A stretch of 64,000 nt of DNA from Bremerella sp. P1 (lineage in GTDB: Bacteria; Planctomycetota; Planctomycetia; Pirellulales; Pirellulaceae): assembly GCF_028748185.1 (NCBI RefSeq), contig NZ_CP118164.1:1860001-1924000 (forward strand), written 5' to 3'. The translations under genes were made by a program, and so were the position numbers. A model generated the notes under the pieces. It searched no databases, was not told the DNA's origin, and worked only from the letters and a program-made list of their open reading frames with translations. This document shows positions 18,137-27,311 of the stretch, one piece after another; positions within the stretch are counted from its first letter, which is position 1, and every line of letters begins with the position of its first letter.

Positions 18137-19723
18137 CTAAGCGAAGTATCGAACGAATAGCGACCGAAGCTCCGCGACATTAACTGGCTTCACAAGCACC
18201 TGATCGCACCCAGAAGAGAGGCATCTCTCGACATCTTCGCTGAGTGCAGCAGCCGTCAGGGCAATGACTGGCGTCGAGATCTTTTTCGACTTGAGGAGCC
18301 GGGTCGCTTCATATCCATCCATGCCCGGCATTTGCATGTCCATAATGATCAGGTCATATGTGGAGCCTTCAACCTGACGGGCCAACACCATGTCGCAAGC
18401 TTGCTTCCCATCCTCAGCAAAGTCTGGCTGAACCCCTAATCGGGCGAACACCTTCTGCAGTAAATACCGATTCGCCTCGACATCCTCTGCGATCAGAATC
18501 GAACGGTTATTCCAGGCATTACCATTCGTCTCTTCAATCGATTTCTGCTCAGGCTGACGATGTTCCTCTTCCTCCAGACACTCCGGCGTGTCAAGCTCCA
18601 TGAGAAAGGTCGAGCCAGCGGAACTCGTCTTCTCAAGCCTCAGGAAGCCACCCATCTTCGTTGCCAGTTCTCGGCTAATGGAGAGGCCCAACCCGATCCC
18701 CATTCGCTTCTTTTCCAGGCTTGCTGGTCCTTGGTTAAAGGGAAAGAAGATTCGATTGACAACTTCCGGAGGAATACCGGGGCCAGTATCGGTCACACGA
18801 ATGATCAAACGCTGCCGCGAGTAGTCGTATTCAGACTCGCAATTGATCCAACCCTGGTCGGTAAACTTGATGGCATTGCCGAGCAAATTGATCAATATCT
18901 GCCGCAAACGAACTGGGTCGACTCGAAGAAGTTGGGGACAGTTTCGTGGCAGCTCCCACCTAAGATCGAGCCCGCTACTTGTCGCGCGGTACTTCACAAG
19001 TTCGCATACCGCATCGATGAGCCGACTCACATCGGTCGGCACAGGCTCAACCTCGAGTGTGCCCGCTTCGACTTTCGCGATATCGAGAAGATCGTTAATC
19101 AATTCCAGTAGATGTTCACCACTACTGGCAATCATGCCCAACATCTTTTCCGCGTCATCCGCCTCTAGGTCATGCTGAAGGATTTCCGCGAAACCGATAA
19201 TTGCGGTCAGGGGCGTCCGCAGTTCATGGCTCAATGAAGTAAGAAACTGGGACTTGGTGCGGTTCGCTTGATCGGCCAGCGTCATGGCCTGCTCTGCTTT
19301 GCGCTCACTTTCTACGACTTTCAGCAATAGCTTGTGACGCTCAATCGCATTGCGGGCAATCCGGGGAAGAATTTGCTCGGTAATCTGAGACTTTCCGAAA
19401 AAGTCCTGAACTCCACGTTTGAGAAAAGACGTGTCTAAAGCACTCGAATCAATGCTGCCAGTAACAAGCACGATCGGTACTGGAGGGATACTCGATTCGG
19501 CCAGGAGAAGCTCGACAAATCTTCGGGCATCCATGTCAGGCAGTCGATAGTCAAGGAAAACCAGATCGACTTCCGATTTGAGAGCTTCGATCTTTGCCAG
19601 CCCTTCGGCGCCGGTGGAAACCTCGGTAAACCGATAGCGACTATTCATGTCCTTGCGAAGCGCAGAAATGACAGCATCACGATCAACATCGGAATCGTCG
19701 ATGATAAGAAAATGATACTTCAA
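18137..19723 (-). CDS. Hybrid histidine kinase, REC-HisKA-HATPase-REC
   Basis: 528 residues, no membrane span. Order: N-terminal receiver (~3-125, phospho-acceptor D58 in VFLDYRLPDMD), a coiled linker, HisKA with H166 in SLSHELRTPL, HATPase_c (N box LLGNAIKFTD, TDTGPGIPPE, GIGLGLSISREL), then a C-terminal receiver (~408-528, D462 in IIMDMQMPGMDG, K in VLVKPVN). It is therefore a soluble kinase whose own activity can be controlled through an input receiver. It sits 12 bases after the single-domain response regulator in the bphO-bphP operon, so a phosphorelay phytochrome -> regulator/receiver -> hybrid kinase is likely. No output DNA-binding domain is encoded in the operon. Confidence 0.93.
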   Translation of the reverse strand: MKYHFLIIDDSDVDRDAVISALRKDMNSRYRFTEVSTGAEGLAKIEALKSEVDLVFLDYRLPDMDARRFVELLLAESSIPPVPIVLVTGSIDSSALDTSFLKRGVQDFFGKSQITEQILPRIARNAIERHKLLLKVVESERKAEQAMTLADQANRTKSQFLTSLSHELRTPLTAIIGFAEILQHDLEADDAEKMLGMIASSGEHLLELINDLLDIAKVEAGTLEVEPVPTDVSRLIDAVCELVKYRATSSGLDLRWELPRNCPQLLRVDPVRLRQILINLLGNAIKFTDQGWINCESEYDYSRQRLIIRVTDTGPGIPPEVVNRIFFPFNQGPASLEKKRMGIGLGLSISRELATKMGGFLRLEKTSSAGSTFLMELDTPECLEEEEHRQPEQKSIEETNGNAWNNRSILIAEDVEANRYLLQKVFARLGVQPDFAEDGKQACDMVLARQVEGSTYDLIIMDMQMPGMDGYEATRLLKSKKISTPVIALTAAALSEDVERCLSSGCDQVLVKPVNVAELRSLFVRYFA

Positions 19724-19735
19724 AGCAGTCCTGGC

Positions 19736-20122
19736 CTAGCTAGTCAATTCCGAGGCGATTTGACGAACAGTTAACATGTATTGATCCGGGTCGGGAGACT
19801 TGGTGTAAAAGTCGGCTGCACCAAGCTTCAACGCCATCTCGCGATCCGCGGGACTTGAAGAAGTCGTCAGCACAACGACGCGGCGTAGACGTTCCGGCAA
19901 CGTTTCGGCAAGTTGTGCGAGCAGTTCAAATCCCTTACAGCGAGTCAAATTAAGATCAAGTAAGATCAGTTGCGGAACGAGCTCTTCAATTATCCTCTTG
20001 CCTTCGGCGCAACACTTTGCCCGAACAATTTCCGCGTTGGGATGCACAAGACGTACGGCCATGGTTCCCACCTCGTAATCCAGATCGCTATCTTCGACGA
20101 AGCATATGATTGCTTGGGACAT
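19736..20122 (-). CDS. Single-domain response regulator (Rcp1-like)
   Basis: 128 residues consisting of one receiver domain: acidic pocket E10-D11, phospho-acceptor D56 in ILLDLNLTRCKGFE, T86/T87 and K108 (YTKSPD). The LLDLNL motif and the position directly after a phytochrome kinase are those of the Rcp1/phytochrome response-regulator group, which are phosphorylated by the partner phytochrome and signal by protein contact. Its start is 2 bases after the bphP stop, indicating translational coupling. It probably passes phosphate or conformational signal to a downstream partner such as the adjacent hybrid kinase. Confidence 0.93.
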   Translation of the reverse strand: MSQAIICFVEDSDLDYEVGTMAVRLVHPNAEIVRAKCCAEGKRIIEELVPQLILLDLNLTRCKGFELLAQLAETLPERLRRVVVLTTSSSPADREMALKLGAADFYTKSPDPDQYMLTVRQIASELTS

Positions 20123-20124
20123 GA

Positions 20125-22404
20125 CTATTCAACCTGTTCGAGAGTAAAAAATATGGTCGAACCTTGCCCTGGCTCGGATTCTATCCATATCTTGCCACCG
20201 TGACGGGTGACAATTTTCTGGCAGATTGTCAAACCGGCACCCGATCCACCACCAAATTCATCTGGCAAGTGAAGGCGGCGAAACACCTGAAAGACTTCTT
20301 CCACATTCTCCGAAGCAATTCCTATGCCGTTATCCCGCACGTAGAGAACGGCCTGATTCTCATGGTCAGCATCACGGCCTTGCCAAACACCTACTCTCAA
20401 ATGCTTTAGGCTGTTTTGGTTGTACTTGATTCCATTGGCGATCAAGTTGGTAAATAGTTCGCGGACGCAGAGGTAGTCGGCCCAAAGGATCGCATTGCTT
20501 TCGATCGAGACCTCAATTCCACTGGGAGTCGGTCGACCAACAACCATTTCCAGAGCCTCGTGGACAACTTCTTTGAGGTCAACTCTCTCGAATTCAAGAT
20601 TGCCCTGCCCTGCTCGAGAGAGCCTGAGCAACCCTTGAATCAATTCGTCCATCCGGGACGCAAGCTTCGACAATGTCGCCAATCGTCCCTCCGTCGCCTC
20701 ATTCAGTTCGACGCCCAATTCGCGCCTCAAAAGAAAAGCCGTCTGCTTGATCCCACGCAATGGCTCACGTAGATCATGCGATGCGGCGTAGGCAAAGGAA
20801 TCCAGGTCGGCATTGATGCTGGCAAGCTCGTCGTTCAAGCGAACTAGTTCGGCAGCACGAAGACTAAGAAGTTCGACCAAGCCACTACGAAGTTCTTCCG
20901 CCATTTCGCGGTCAACTAACGCCCATCGTTTCGATTGCCGATGAACGGTTGTCTTCCACTGCTCAAACGATTTCCGTGGTGAAAGTCGGATTCCATTCTC
21001 GGATTGAACCGTCGACTTTTCAGGATTACCGGCCCACGTCACTTCGCTGACATATTCATCGCGGAAGAACAGGAGCCAATTGGCCTCCGGGGCCGAAAGT
21101 GGTACGGCAAGGCATCCGCAAACTTTGCTCTCGTCCTCAACCAGATAGCCTGGAACGGAATCCGCAAGACAGTGCGTGTCCCAGATACCGACCGTTTCCT
21201 TTTGGGTTGATTCTGCATGCTGGACGATCGATTGAACCACCTCAGCACAAGGGGTTGAGCCAAGCAGTTGCACATTTCGCTCAGAAACGACGCCTAATCC
21301 ATTGGAATCGACAACCTGCTGCAACTCGGGCCAAATGGTATCGATTGATCTCCACACATCGGTATTCTGCGTAATCAGGTCCAGCACGTTATGAAAGTTT
21401 CGTCGCCGGCGAACACGTTCGTGATTGATTTCCGACTGTTCTCGTGCTGAAAGGTAGTTCCCAATGACAAGCCCCATGATCTCGCATGCAGCGCGTTCTT
21501 CCAGGCGAAGCGGTTTTGCCGAGTAGTGATGACAGGCAATCAATCCCCACAGGCGATTATCGATAACAATGGAGATCGACATGGAAGCCTGAACCCCCAT
21601 GTTCTGCAAATACTCGATATGTACCGGCGATACGGCCCGAAAACAGCTAAGACTTAAATCGAGCGGTTGCTCCGCATCGGCGTGACATCCAGGAAGAATC
21701 GGCACCGCACTTGCGTTCACATCACCAATCGAACGGACCGTATTGAGAATATAGAGCCGGCGTGCCTGCTCAGGAATATCGGTTGCCGGATAGTGCAGCC
21801 CGAGAAACGAACCTTTGCCTTCGACGACTGACTCGCCGATGACTTCACCATGATTGTCGTCAGCAAATCGGTAAAGCATGACTCGATCGAAGCCGCTAAT
21901 ATCCCGCATCTCATCGGCGATCACCTGGTAAAGTCGCTTCAGATCGGTACTCTGCTGCAATCGCTGGTTTGCCTTGGTGAGTTGCAGAGGCAAGCTCAGC
22001 TCTCCGAGCTTCTCCGTTGAGTCTTTCTCAGCTGCCGGCTGCTCAAGCTCGACGATGAGCCTTCCCTGATAAACATGGGCAGCTGCGGAGAACGGCAGCT
22101 CCGAGCCTGCTCCCAGTGCTCGAAGCTTGATGGGACGGACGACATTGCGTAAGCCGGTTGCCACGATTTGCAACAATTCACACGAGGCTTCGTCAAACAG
22201 TCCGTGAACCGTCGCCCCAATTTCCGGAATTGCCTTAAACCACTGATCCGCGTTCTGCGACACATGTCTTAGTGATAGGTCGCCTAGACCAAACGCCAGC
22301 AAGGCACCATGCGGCTGCACAGCACCGGCCAAGTGAATCGGTTCGCGGTCACAATTAGTTAAATCAACTTCGGACCTTTTCGTTGGTGATTCAGGATCTG
22401 TCAT
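20125..22404 (-). CDS. bphP: Bacteriophytochrome histidine kinase
   Basis: 759 residues with the standard bacteriophytochrome plan. PAS: C18 in TNCDREPIHLAGAVQPHG is the expected biliverdin-attachment cysteine. GAF: PATDIP with D209, H262 in RAVSPVHIEYLQNMGVQ, and H292 in CHHYS, the conserved chromophore-pocket residues. PHY ~310-510: tongue motifs WAGNP and LSPRKSFEQW. Then HisKA with H543 in ASHDLREPLRG and HATPase_c (NGIKYNQ, VRDNGIGI, GGGSGAGLTICQK). All key residues are present, so a photoactive red/far-red sensor kinase is predicted in the cytoplasm. It overlaps bphO by 4 bases (ATGA), so chromophore-making enzyme and apoprotein are co-translated. Confidence 0.96.
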   Translation of the reverse strand: MTDPESPTKRSEVDLTNCDREPIHLAGAVQPHGALLAFGLGDLSLRHVSQNADQWFKAIPEIGATVHGLFDEASCELLQIVATGLRNVVRPIKLRALGAGSELPFSAAAHVYQGRLIVELEQPAAEKDSTEKLGELSLPLQLTKANQRLQQSTDLKRLYQVIADEMRDISGFDRVMLYRFADDNHGEVIGESVVEGKGSFLGLHYPATDIPEQARRLYILNTVRSIGDVNASAVPILPGCHADAEQPLDLSLSCFRAVSPVHIEYLQNMGVQASMSISIVIDNRLWGLIACHHYSAKPLRLEERAACEIMGLVIGNYLSAREQSEINHERVRRRRNFHNVLDLITQNTDVWRSIDTIWPELQQVVDSNGLGVVSERNVQLLGSTPCAEVVQSIVQHAESTQKETVGIWDTHCLADSVPGYLVEDESKVCGCLAVPLSAPEANWLLFFRDEYVSEVTWAGNPEKSTVQSENGIRLSPRKSFEQWKTTVHRQSKRWALVDREMAEELRSGLVELLSLRAAELVRLNDELASINADLDSFAYAASHDLREPLRGIKQTAFLLRRELGVELNEATEGRLATLSKLASRMDELIQGLLRLSRAGQGNLEFERVDLKEVVHEALEMVVGRPTPSGIEVSIESNAILWADYLCVRELFTNLIANGIKYNQNSLKHLRVGVWQGRDADHENQAVLYVRDNGIGIASENVEEVFQVFRRLHLPDEFGGGSGAGLTICQKIVTRHGGKIWIESEPGQGSTIFFTLEQVE

Positions 22405-23021
22405 GCTCTGGAACTTAGTTGACCACCATAAATCTGGAACATTCTTCGGGCAGCACTGACGGCTGTTGCCACTTCATCCTCGGTAGTGAGAAAGCGATCT
22501 AACCAAAGCTTGGTTTCCTGCCAGCGACGTGCAGTACCTTTGCCGTAGGCACTGAGAAACTTCACCGGCGCATCGGCTGAAGAATCGAAATTGGTACAGG
22601 CCAGGTTGCAGAGGAATAGGCTCCCCATCGTCGATCCTTCCAACACGTACAGAATCCCGGCGGCGTCTGCTGGACCTTTCACCCAACGATATAGCTCATC
22701 TGCTGGAGGCTGGTCATCGCAGGACTCAATATGCGCCGCACCAATATACTTGGCTGTCAGTTCGCCCAGGTCCGATTGAGCCCATGCCGCCGTGCGGCGA
22801 GAAGCGACCCAACTTTCCAATACCCCGAAATACTCCTCGATGATTCGATCGGCCGGGGAAATGAAGTAGCAAATTTTGGTTAGGAACTGCTGGTAAGCCC
22901 TAAGATCACCGAGATTTGCCCGCCAATCGATCGACTCTTCGACTTGTCGATGGAGGTCGTCTGTCGCCGATTTAAGCGCAGAACTAGCGTCCGATTTGTT
23001 ATTTTCGGTAAGCGGAGACAT
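22401..23021 (-). CDS. bphO: Heme oxygenase (biliverdin-forming)
   Basis: 206 residues of the compact bacterial BphO-type heme oxygenase: LKSATDDLHRQVEES places the proximal heme ligand at H24, and YVLEGSTMGS is the distal-helix glycine-rich motif. It opens heme to biliverdin, iron and CO, supplying the chromophore for the phytochrome encoded immediately after it. First gene of a four-gene leftward operon; its promoter must lie in the 198-base gap 23022-23219. A gene with this neighbour is very unlikely to serve iron acquisition primarily. Confidence 0.94.
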   Translation of the reverse strand: MSPLTENNKSDASSALKSATDDLHRQVEESIDWRANLGDLRAYQQFLTKICYFISPADRIIEEYFGVLESWVASRRTAAWAQSDLGELTAKYIGAAHIESCDDQPPADELYRWVKGPADAAGILYVLEGSTMGSLFLCNLACTNFDSSADAPVKFLSAYGKGTARRWQETKLWLDRFLTTEDEVATAVSAARRMFQIYGGQLSSRA

Positions 23022-23219
23022 AGAAATGGGAGGTTTCGTTGGACCCGAGTAAGAAATAGAAATCGAGTATCGAAACGTGCCCTAAGCACGCCTACTTCGT
23101 ACGGATCCGCTCAATCCATACAGATAAGCACAGCCGTAGAAGCAAATCCCCCGAGAAACCTCATCATAGCGCTAGATTGGCTTTCGTCAACCGGCTGAGA
23201 CAACAATTCGCCAGCCGCG

Positions 23220-25712
23220 TTAGTTGCCGTGGCTGGCATCGAGACCAGAATGGGAGCGGTACAGGAAAGCGTCGGATGTGAGCAATGAGGTCAACATTGC
23301 TTTCATGCTCCCTCCGCTTTCCTTGTAGGCACGGTAGGCATCCTGCAGAACGGGCCGGTCGTTGAGCGTCTCGTTGCGCCCAATCCAAAACCGGAAGGCA
23401 TGACGAACGAAGACCTGCTCGGCTCGCTCGCTTTCGGCGATCTTCTGGATCAGCTCGATGGCATTGGCAACCTCACCGTCCAGTTCAGGATCACCCGAAT
23501 CGATGATCTCACCTGACGTGTCGACCGGCTTCTCCAGTTCGGTCTTTCGAAAGAGACCGGCATGGTTGTACATTTCAAAAGGTAAACCCAAGGGATCCAT
23601 CTTCTGGTGGCAGGTCCAGCAGTATGACTCGCGCGTCACCCGCATCCTCTCACGCAGCGTGTGATGCGGTTCATCGGGCAGCATGGCATCAACCGTGATC
23701 GGCACATCGGGAATGCCGCCACCAAGCAGCCGTTCGTAGACCCATCGTCCACGACGGATCGCGTGATTGTCCATCGCGTCCGAATGAGACACAAGCCAAG
23801 TGGGATGTGTCAGGATGCCAAGTCGTTGCCCCTCTGGCACCGTGGCGAGAACGCGGTCTGGTTTCATTGACCCAGCACCAAAGCTACGCCGTCCGACACG
23901 GGCATAGATCTTGTCGCCTGACAGTTTCGCTTCGTCCACCTTGTGATTGATGTTCTTTCCCTTGTTGGCCAGCGACTTCGGTGGCTTTTTGCCAGGATTT
24001 TCTTTCTGCCAGGCTTCGAGTTCGGCATCGTGCCTCTGTCTTGCTTCGGCAATCGATTTGGCGGTTTCCTTCTGAGAACGCCTTTCCCCGAAGACGATGC
24101 TGTCGCTCCTGGTAGCAACAACCTTATCGGTGGTTAGCAACTGCTTCAGAACATCCTTGTCTTCCGCCAGAATCAATTCCACCAAGCGGTCCGTGCTCGC
24201 GGTCGCATCGAACATCGAGAAGTAATAGCCCTGTCCACCACCAACGCCAGTATCCGCAAGGGCCTTGGTGTCTTTGCAAATGTAACCGCCCAGATCGTAA
24301 TCGAAGTAATCTCGGAAGAACTGCAAGATGCGTGGTTTCCGAATGCTGTCGTCAGCCAACATCCGCTCGACTTCACGCTTTACGTCAGCTTTAGTCCGCA
24401 TCCGACCTTCGATGATTGCCTCACGCAATGCTTCATCAGGCGGGATATAGCGAAACGCGTGATTGACCGCTAAGCCTAGTTCCCAATCTTGGAGCATCAC
24501 ACGGCCGTCGCTGTCAGTCTTGCCGTTGGCTGCCAGTTCCGTCCGAAACAAGGCATCGCGATCGAGAAAGATCGACGACAGGCCCAGTATGGCTCCTTCT
24601 TCTTTGCCAAGCTTACCGATCGATTGTTGAACAATCGTTACGTAGGCGTCCGACTCCTGGGGTGCGGGGGGACGAAAAGTGAGTGCCTCGAAAAGATAGT
24701 CGACGGCCGCTCGAACTTTTTCTTCGTCTGCTCCCTCCTCCTTCATCAGGTCATACACCGGCGTTAGAGGACGCACAATCTTGGTGTTGTAAACGATCGA
24801 CGTAGGCAGACCACGAAGGTCGCCCTGCATCTTGTCTCGAATCGAGTTTGGGTCATCGGTGATTTGATACGGCTCGGCAATGCTCAGCGGGCCGTAGGCC
24901 ATATAGCGAATCACATCCTCGGCAATGTTGATGATCTGAGTCGCTTCGGCGCTATTCACCGTATGGAAGTGAGGATAGTTCTTCAGCCCGTGATCGCGCG
25001 ACGAGGAAAGCACCGCCGGAACACTCTTCACGGCAGTGGCATAGGCGACCGTTCCTCCTTGCCACTTGATGATGCGATCGACGCCAAAGTAAAGCTTCAG
25101 TTCCCCACCATGATTGGTCGGAACGGCATCACCATGAGCTCGTAAACCAGGCTTGGAGGGATCGAACGCCGGCTCGCTGTTGATCAGCTCATTCAGCCGC
25201 GTGATGTGCTCTTGGGGAGTTACCCGCCAGATTCGTGCCGGTGACGAAGTTGGCTGAAGCTGAATATCATCGGGCAATGGCCCGAACAGCAGATCATGAT
25301 CGACAAAGTTACCCTTGCCCGGATCGAGATGTGCCTGAAAACCGCCTTTGTCTTTCAGTGCCCGGGAAAGCTCCTGCACGATCCAGTCGGAAAGCTGAAG
25401 CCTTTCCACTACCTCCAGCTGAGGCATATCTTTCGGAGGCATCTGCTTCAAAGTGACTTGTGCCCATACCGAATTCCAAGCCTGTGCGTTTATGCCATCG
25501 ACGGCGTCCAGGTCATGCAGCGAAAAATTGCCTTCGTTCGCTTCAGGATCTTTCTCACCGTGGCAGTCCCCACAGTACGTGGCCAGAAGCGGTTTTGCAA
25601 AGCTGCGAAAGTCCTTTTCAACGTGTTGACCAGGCGTGTATGCCTGAGCGTTTGCGACCGCAAGTAAGCCACACCAGAACAACCCGGCACAAGCGTATGC
25701 AAGCTTGCTCAT
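23220..25712 (-). CDS. DUF1592/DUF1588/DUF1585 cytochrome-like protein
   Basis: 830 residues with a signal peptide (to about residue 23). An N-terminal cytochrome-c-like region carries CGDCH (C47, C50, H51). Downstream follow the planctomycete set: a DUF1595/DUF1592 segment ([18 protein letters not shown], then [14 protein letters not shown]), DUF1588 ([19 protein letters not shown], and [16 protein letters not shown] with a second CxxCH) and DUF1585 at the C-terminus ([19 protein letters not shown]). It overlaps the DUF1552 gene by 4 bases and follows it in one operon. Periplasmic or surface-located; probably redox-active, substrate unknown. Compared with the other two cytochrome-like proteins in the window it belongs to the distinct DUF1592 class. 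Confidence 0.9.
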   Translation of the reverse strand: MSKLAYACAGLFWCGLLAVANAQAYTPGQHVEKDFRSFAKPLLATYCGDCHGEKDPEANEGNFSLHDLDAVDGINAQAWNSVWAQVTLKQMPPKDMPQLEVVERLQLSDWIVQELSRALKDKGGFQAHLDPGKGNFVDHDLLFGPLPDDIQLQPTSSPARIWRVTPQEHITRLNELINSEPAFDPSKPGLRAHGDAVPTNHGGELKLYFGVDRIIKWQGGTVAYATAVKSVPAVLSSSRDHGLKNYPHFHTVNSAEATQIINIAEDVIRYMAYGPLSIAEPYQITDDPNSIRDKMQGDLRGLPTSIVYNTKIVRPLTPVYDLMKEEGADEEKVRAAVDYLFEALTFRPPAPQESDAYVTIVQQSIGKLGKEEGAILGLSSIFLDRDALFRTELAANGKTDSDGRVMLQDWELGLAVNHAFRYIPPDEALREAIIEGRMRTKADVKREVERMLADDSIRKPRILQFFRDYFDYDLGGYICKDTKALADTGVGGGQGYYFSMFDATASTDRLVELILAEDKDVLKQLLTTDKVVATRSDSIVFGERRSQKETAKSIAEARQRHDAELEAWQKENPGKKPPKSLANKGKNINHKVDEAKLSGDKIYARVGRRSFGAGSMKPDRVLATVPEGQRLGILTHPTWLVSHSDAMDNHAIRRGRWVYERLLGGGIPDVPITVDAMLPDEPHHTLRERMRVTRESYCWTCHQKMDPLGLPFEMYNHAGLFRKTELEKPVDTSGEIIDSGDPELDGEVANAIELIQKIAESERAEQVFVRHAFRFWIGRNETLNDRPVLQDAYRAYKESGGSMKAMLTSLLTSDAFLYRSHSGLDASHGN

Positions 25713-27028
25713 ACAAGCAGTTCCTTGAGTGGTCCGTTACCGTCGTCAAACTTCTTGGCCAGCTTTTCATCCATGTTGAAGCGATCGCACGTTACGCCTG
25801 CGGCTCGCAGCAGCGAAGTATAGAGGGCATTGATCGGACGGTTGCCGTCGATCTGGGTGAAGCGACCGGTCTTGAATGCGCCGTCGAAATTACCCAAGAG
25901 CATGACCGGCCAATTGGCACCTCGTGTATGCTGACTATCCGCATTATTGCTGGTGTAAACGATCAGCGTGTTGTCCATCATGGTGCCACTGCCTTCGGGC
26001 ACGCTTTCCAGCGATTCGATAATCTTCACCAACATCCGGCTGTTGTACTGGCGGATCTTGATCCAGATTGGATTGTCAGGCTGCTTCATGTGCCCAAGGT
26101 TGTGTCCTTGCTGCTCTATTCCCAAGCCTTTCCAAGCTCCGAAGATTTCCCCTCGCCCCGATCCGATCGTCAGGGTGTTTGTGATCCCCGAGGTAAGCGC
26201 CGAGATTCCCAGGTCCAACAAGACATCGTGCCAATCGGTCTCGTGTTCCGGATTCGTGTATCGCTCGTCCACTTCCGGTGCGAACTTCTTCAAGTGGTCG
26301 GAGACAGTATCAAGACGTTCACGCAGACCATTGATGTCCTGGAATCCGTTCACGAATTGCTGATAACGCAGACCATCGGTTGCGGGGAGAGACTCTCCCT
26401 TGGCGGCCGCCAGGAGTTCTATCTGATTGAAAACGTTGGACCGCGCCTCGTGCTGCCGGCGAATGTCACCTGTCGAGATGCTGCCATACAACATCTGATA
26501 GAGGTGATTGGGGTTCGAGTGCATGAAGATCGGTTGACCGGCACCGCTGGCAGAAAGGGTCGCCAACGTCGGCTTCGTGGTCATGTTCTCGATCGAGTCC
26601 ATACCGATACACAGATGCGGCAAAAGCGTCTGAGGTAGTGCCTTGCTCAACTCGTAGTCGATCGTCGAACCACTTGGCGGAACACCATCCCCACCACGAT
26701 AGCCACCCAACGCGCCAAAGAACGCGCTATGCGACGGACTGGTATGGATGCCATGCAAACCATTGATAATGTGCAGGCGATCTTTGTACGGCTCCAGGGG
26801 GCTGATCGGTTCTGGCAATTCGGCTTGAGCCAAGGAACCGCTGTTATGAATCCCCTTGGGAATGCAGGTGGCCGGATCAAAGCCCTGATTCTGCATGAAG
26901 AAGATAATGCGTTTCGGCGTGGTGTTCTCCGGAGTCGATGCCAACAAACGCTGGGAAGTTAAGGGAAGTCCCAGGGCAGCACCGGCGCCGGATGCCACTG
27001 CCTGCAGCATGGTTCTACGGTTAAGCAT
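25709..27028 (-). CDS. DUF1552 family Tat-exported protein
   Basis: 439 residues. A twin-arginine signal ([13 protein letters not shown]) opens the protein. [42 protein letters not shown] and [20 protein letters not shown] are features of DUF1552, a distant relative of DUF1501 that always accompanies DUF1592-class cytochrome-like proteins; here it is the first gene and is translationally coupled to that partner. The 283-base gap upstream (27029-27311) holds its promoter. Exported in folded form; enzymatic activity unknown. Confidence 0.9.
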   Translation of the reverse strand: MLNRRTMLQAVASGAGAALGLPLTSQRLLASTPENTTPKRIIFFMQNQGFDPATCIPKGIHNSGSLAQAELPEPISPLEPYKDRLHIINGLHGIHTSPSHSAFFGALGGYRGGDGVPPSGSTIDYELSKALPQTLLPHLCIGMDSIENMTTKPTLATLSASGAGQPIFMHSNPNHLYQMLYGSISTGDIRRQHEARSNVFNQIELLAAAKGESLPATDGLRYQQFVNGFQDINGLRERLDTVSDHLKKFAPEVDERYTNPEHETDWHDVLLDLGISALTSGITNTLTIGSGRGEIFGAWKGLGIEQQGHNLGHMKQPDNPIWIKIRQYNSRMLVKIIESLESVPEGSGTMMDNTLIVYTSNNADSQHTRGANWPVMLLGNFDGAFKTGRFTQIDGNRPINALYTSLLRAAGVTCDRFNMDEKLAKKFDDGNGPLKELLV

Positions 27029-27311
27029 GATCGATCCTTCCGCAAATCAAGGAGGTCAATTGCCTTTGCTATTTGCTTATAGCACGGCAAGAGAACGCTT
27101 GATCTCTTTCGTGGGGAGTTTCGCAATGGGAGATTCTGCGAAGCAAATAAGGAAATGGTGGGAACGTTTGCAAGATGTTGGTGGGTAGGGTTTACGTTTT
27201 TTAGTATATCGGCATGAATGGCCCAAGACTACGGAAATCGCCGGGAAGCATTCAATTTTTTGGACGAATCGTAGGCCTTTTCAATTCCACTTCACCCCTG
27301 AAAACCCGGTT

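Noticed and set aside
25460-26638. 392-codon open frame on the + strand
   Set aside because: Lies entirely antisense to the well-supported DUF1592 and DUF1552 genes, has no family motif, and its codons mirror the high third-position G/C of the real genes.
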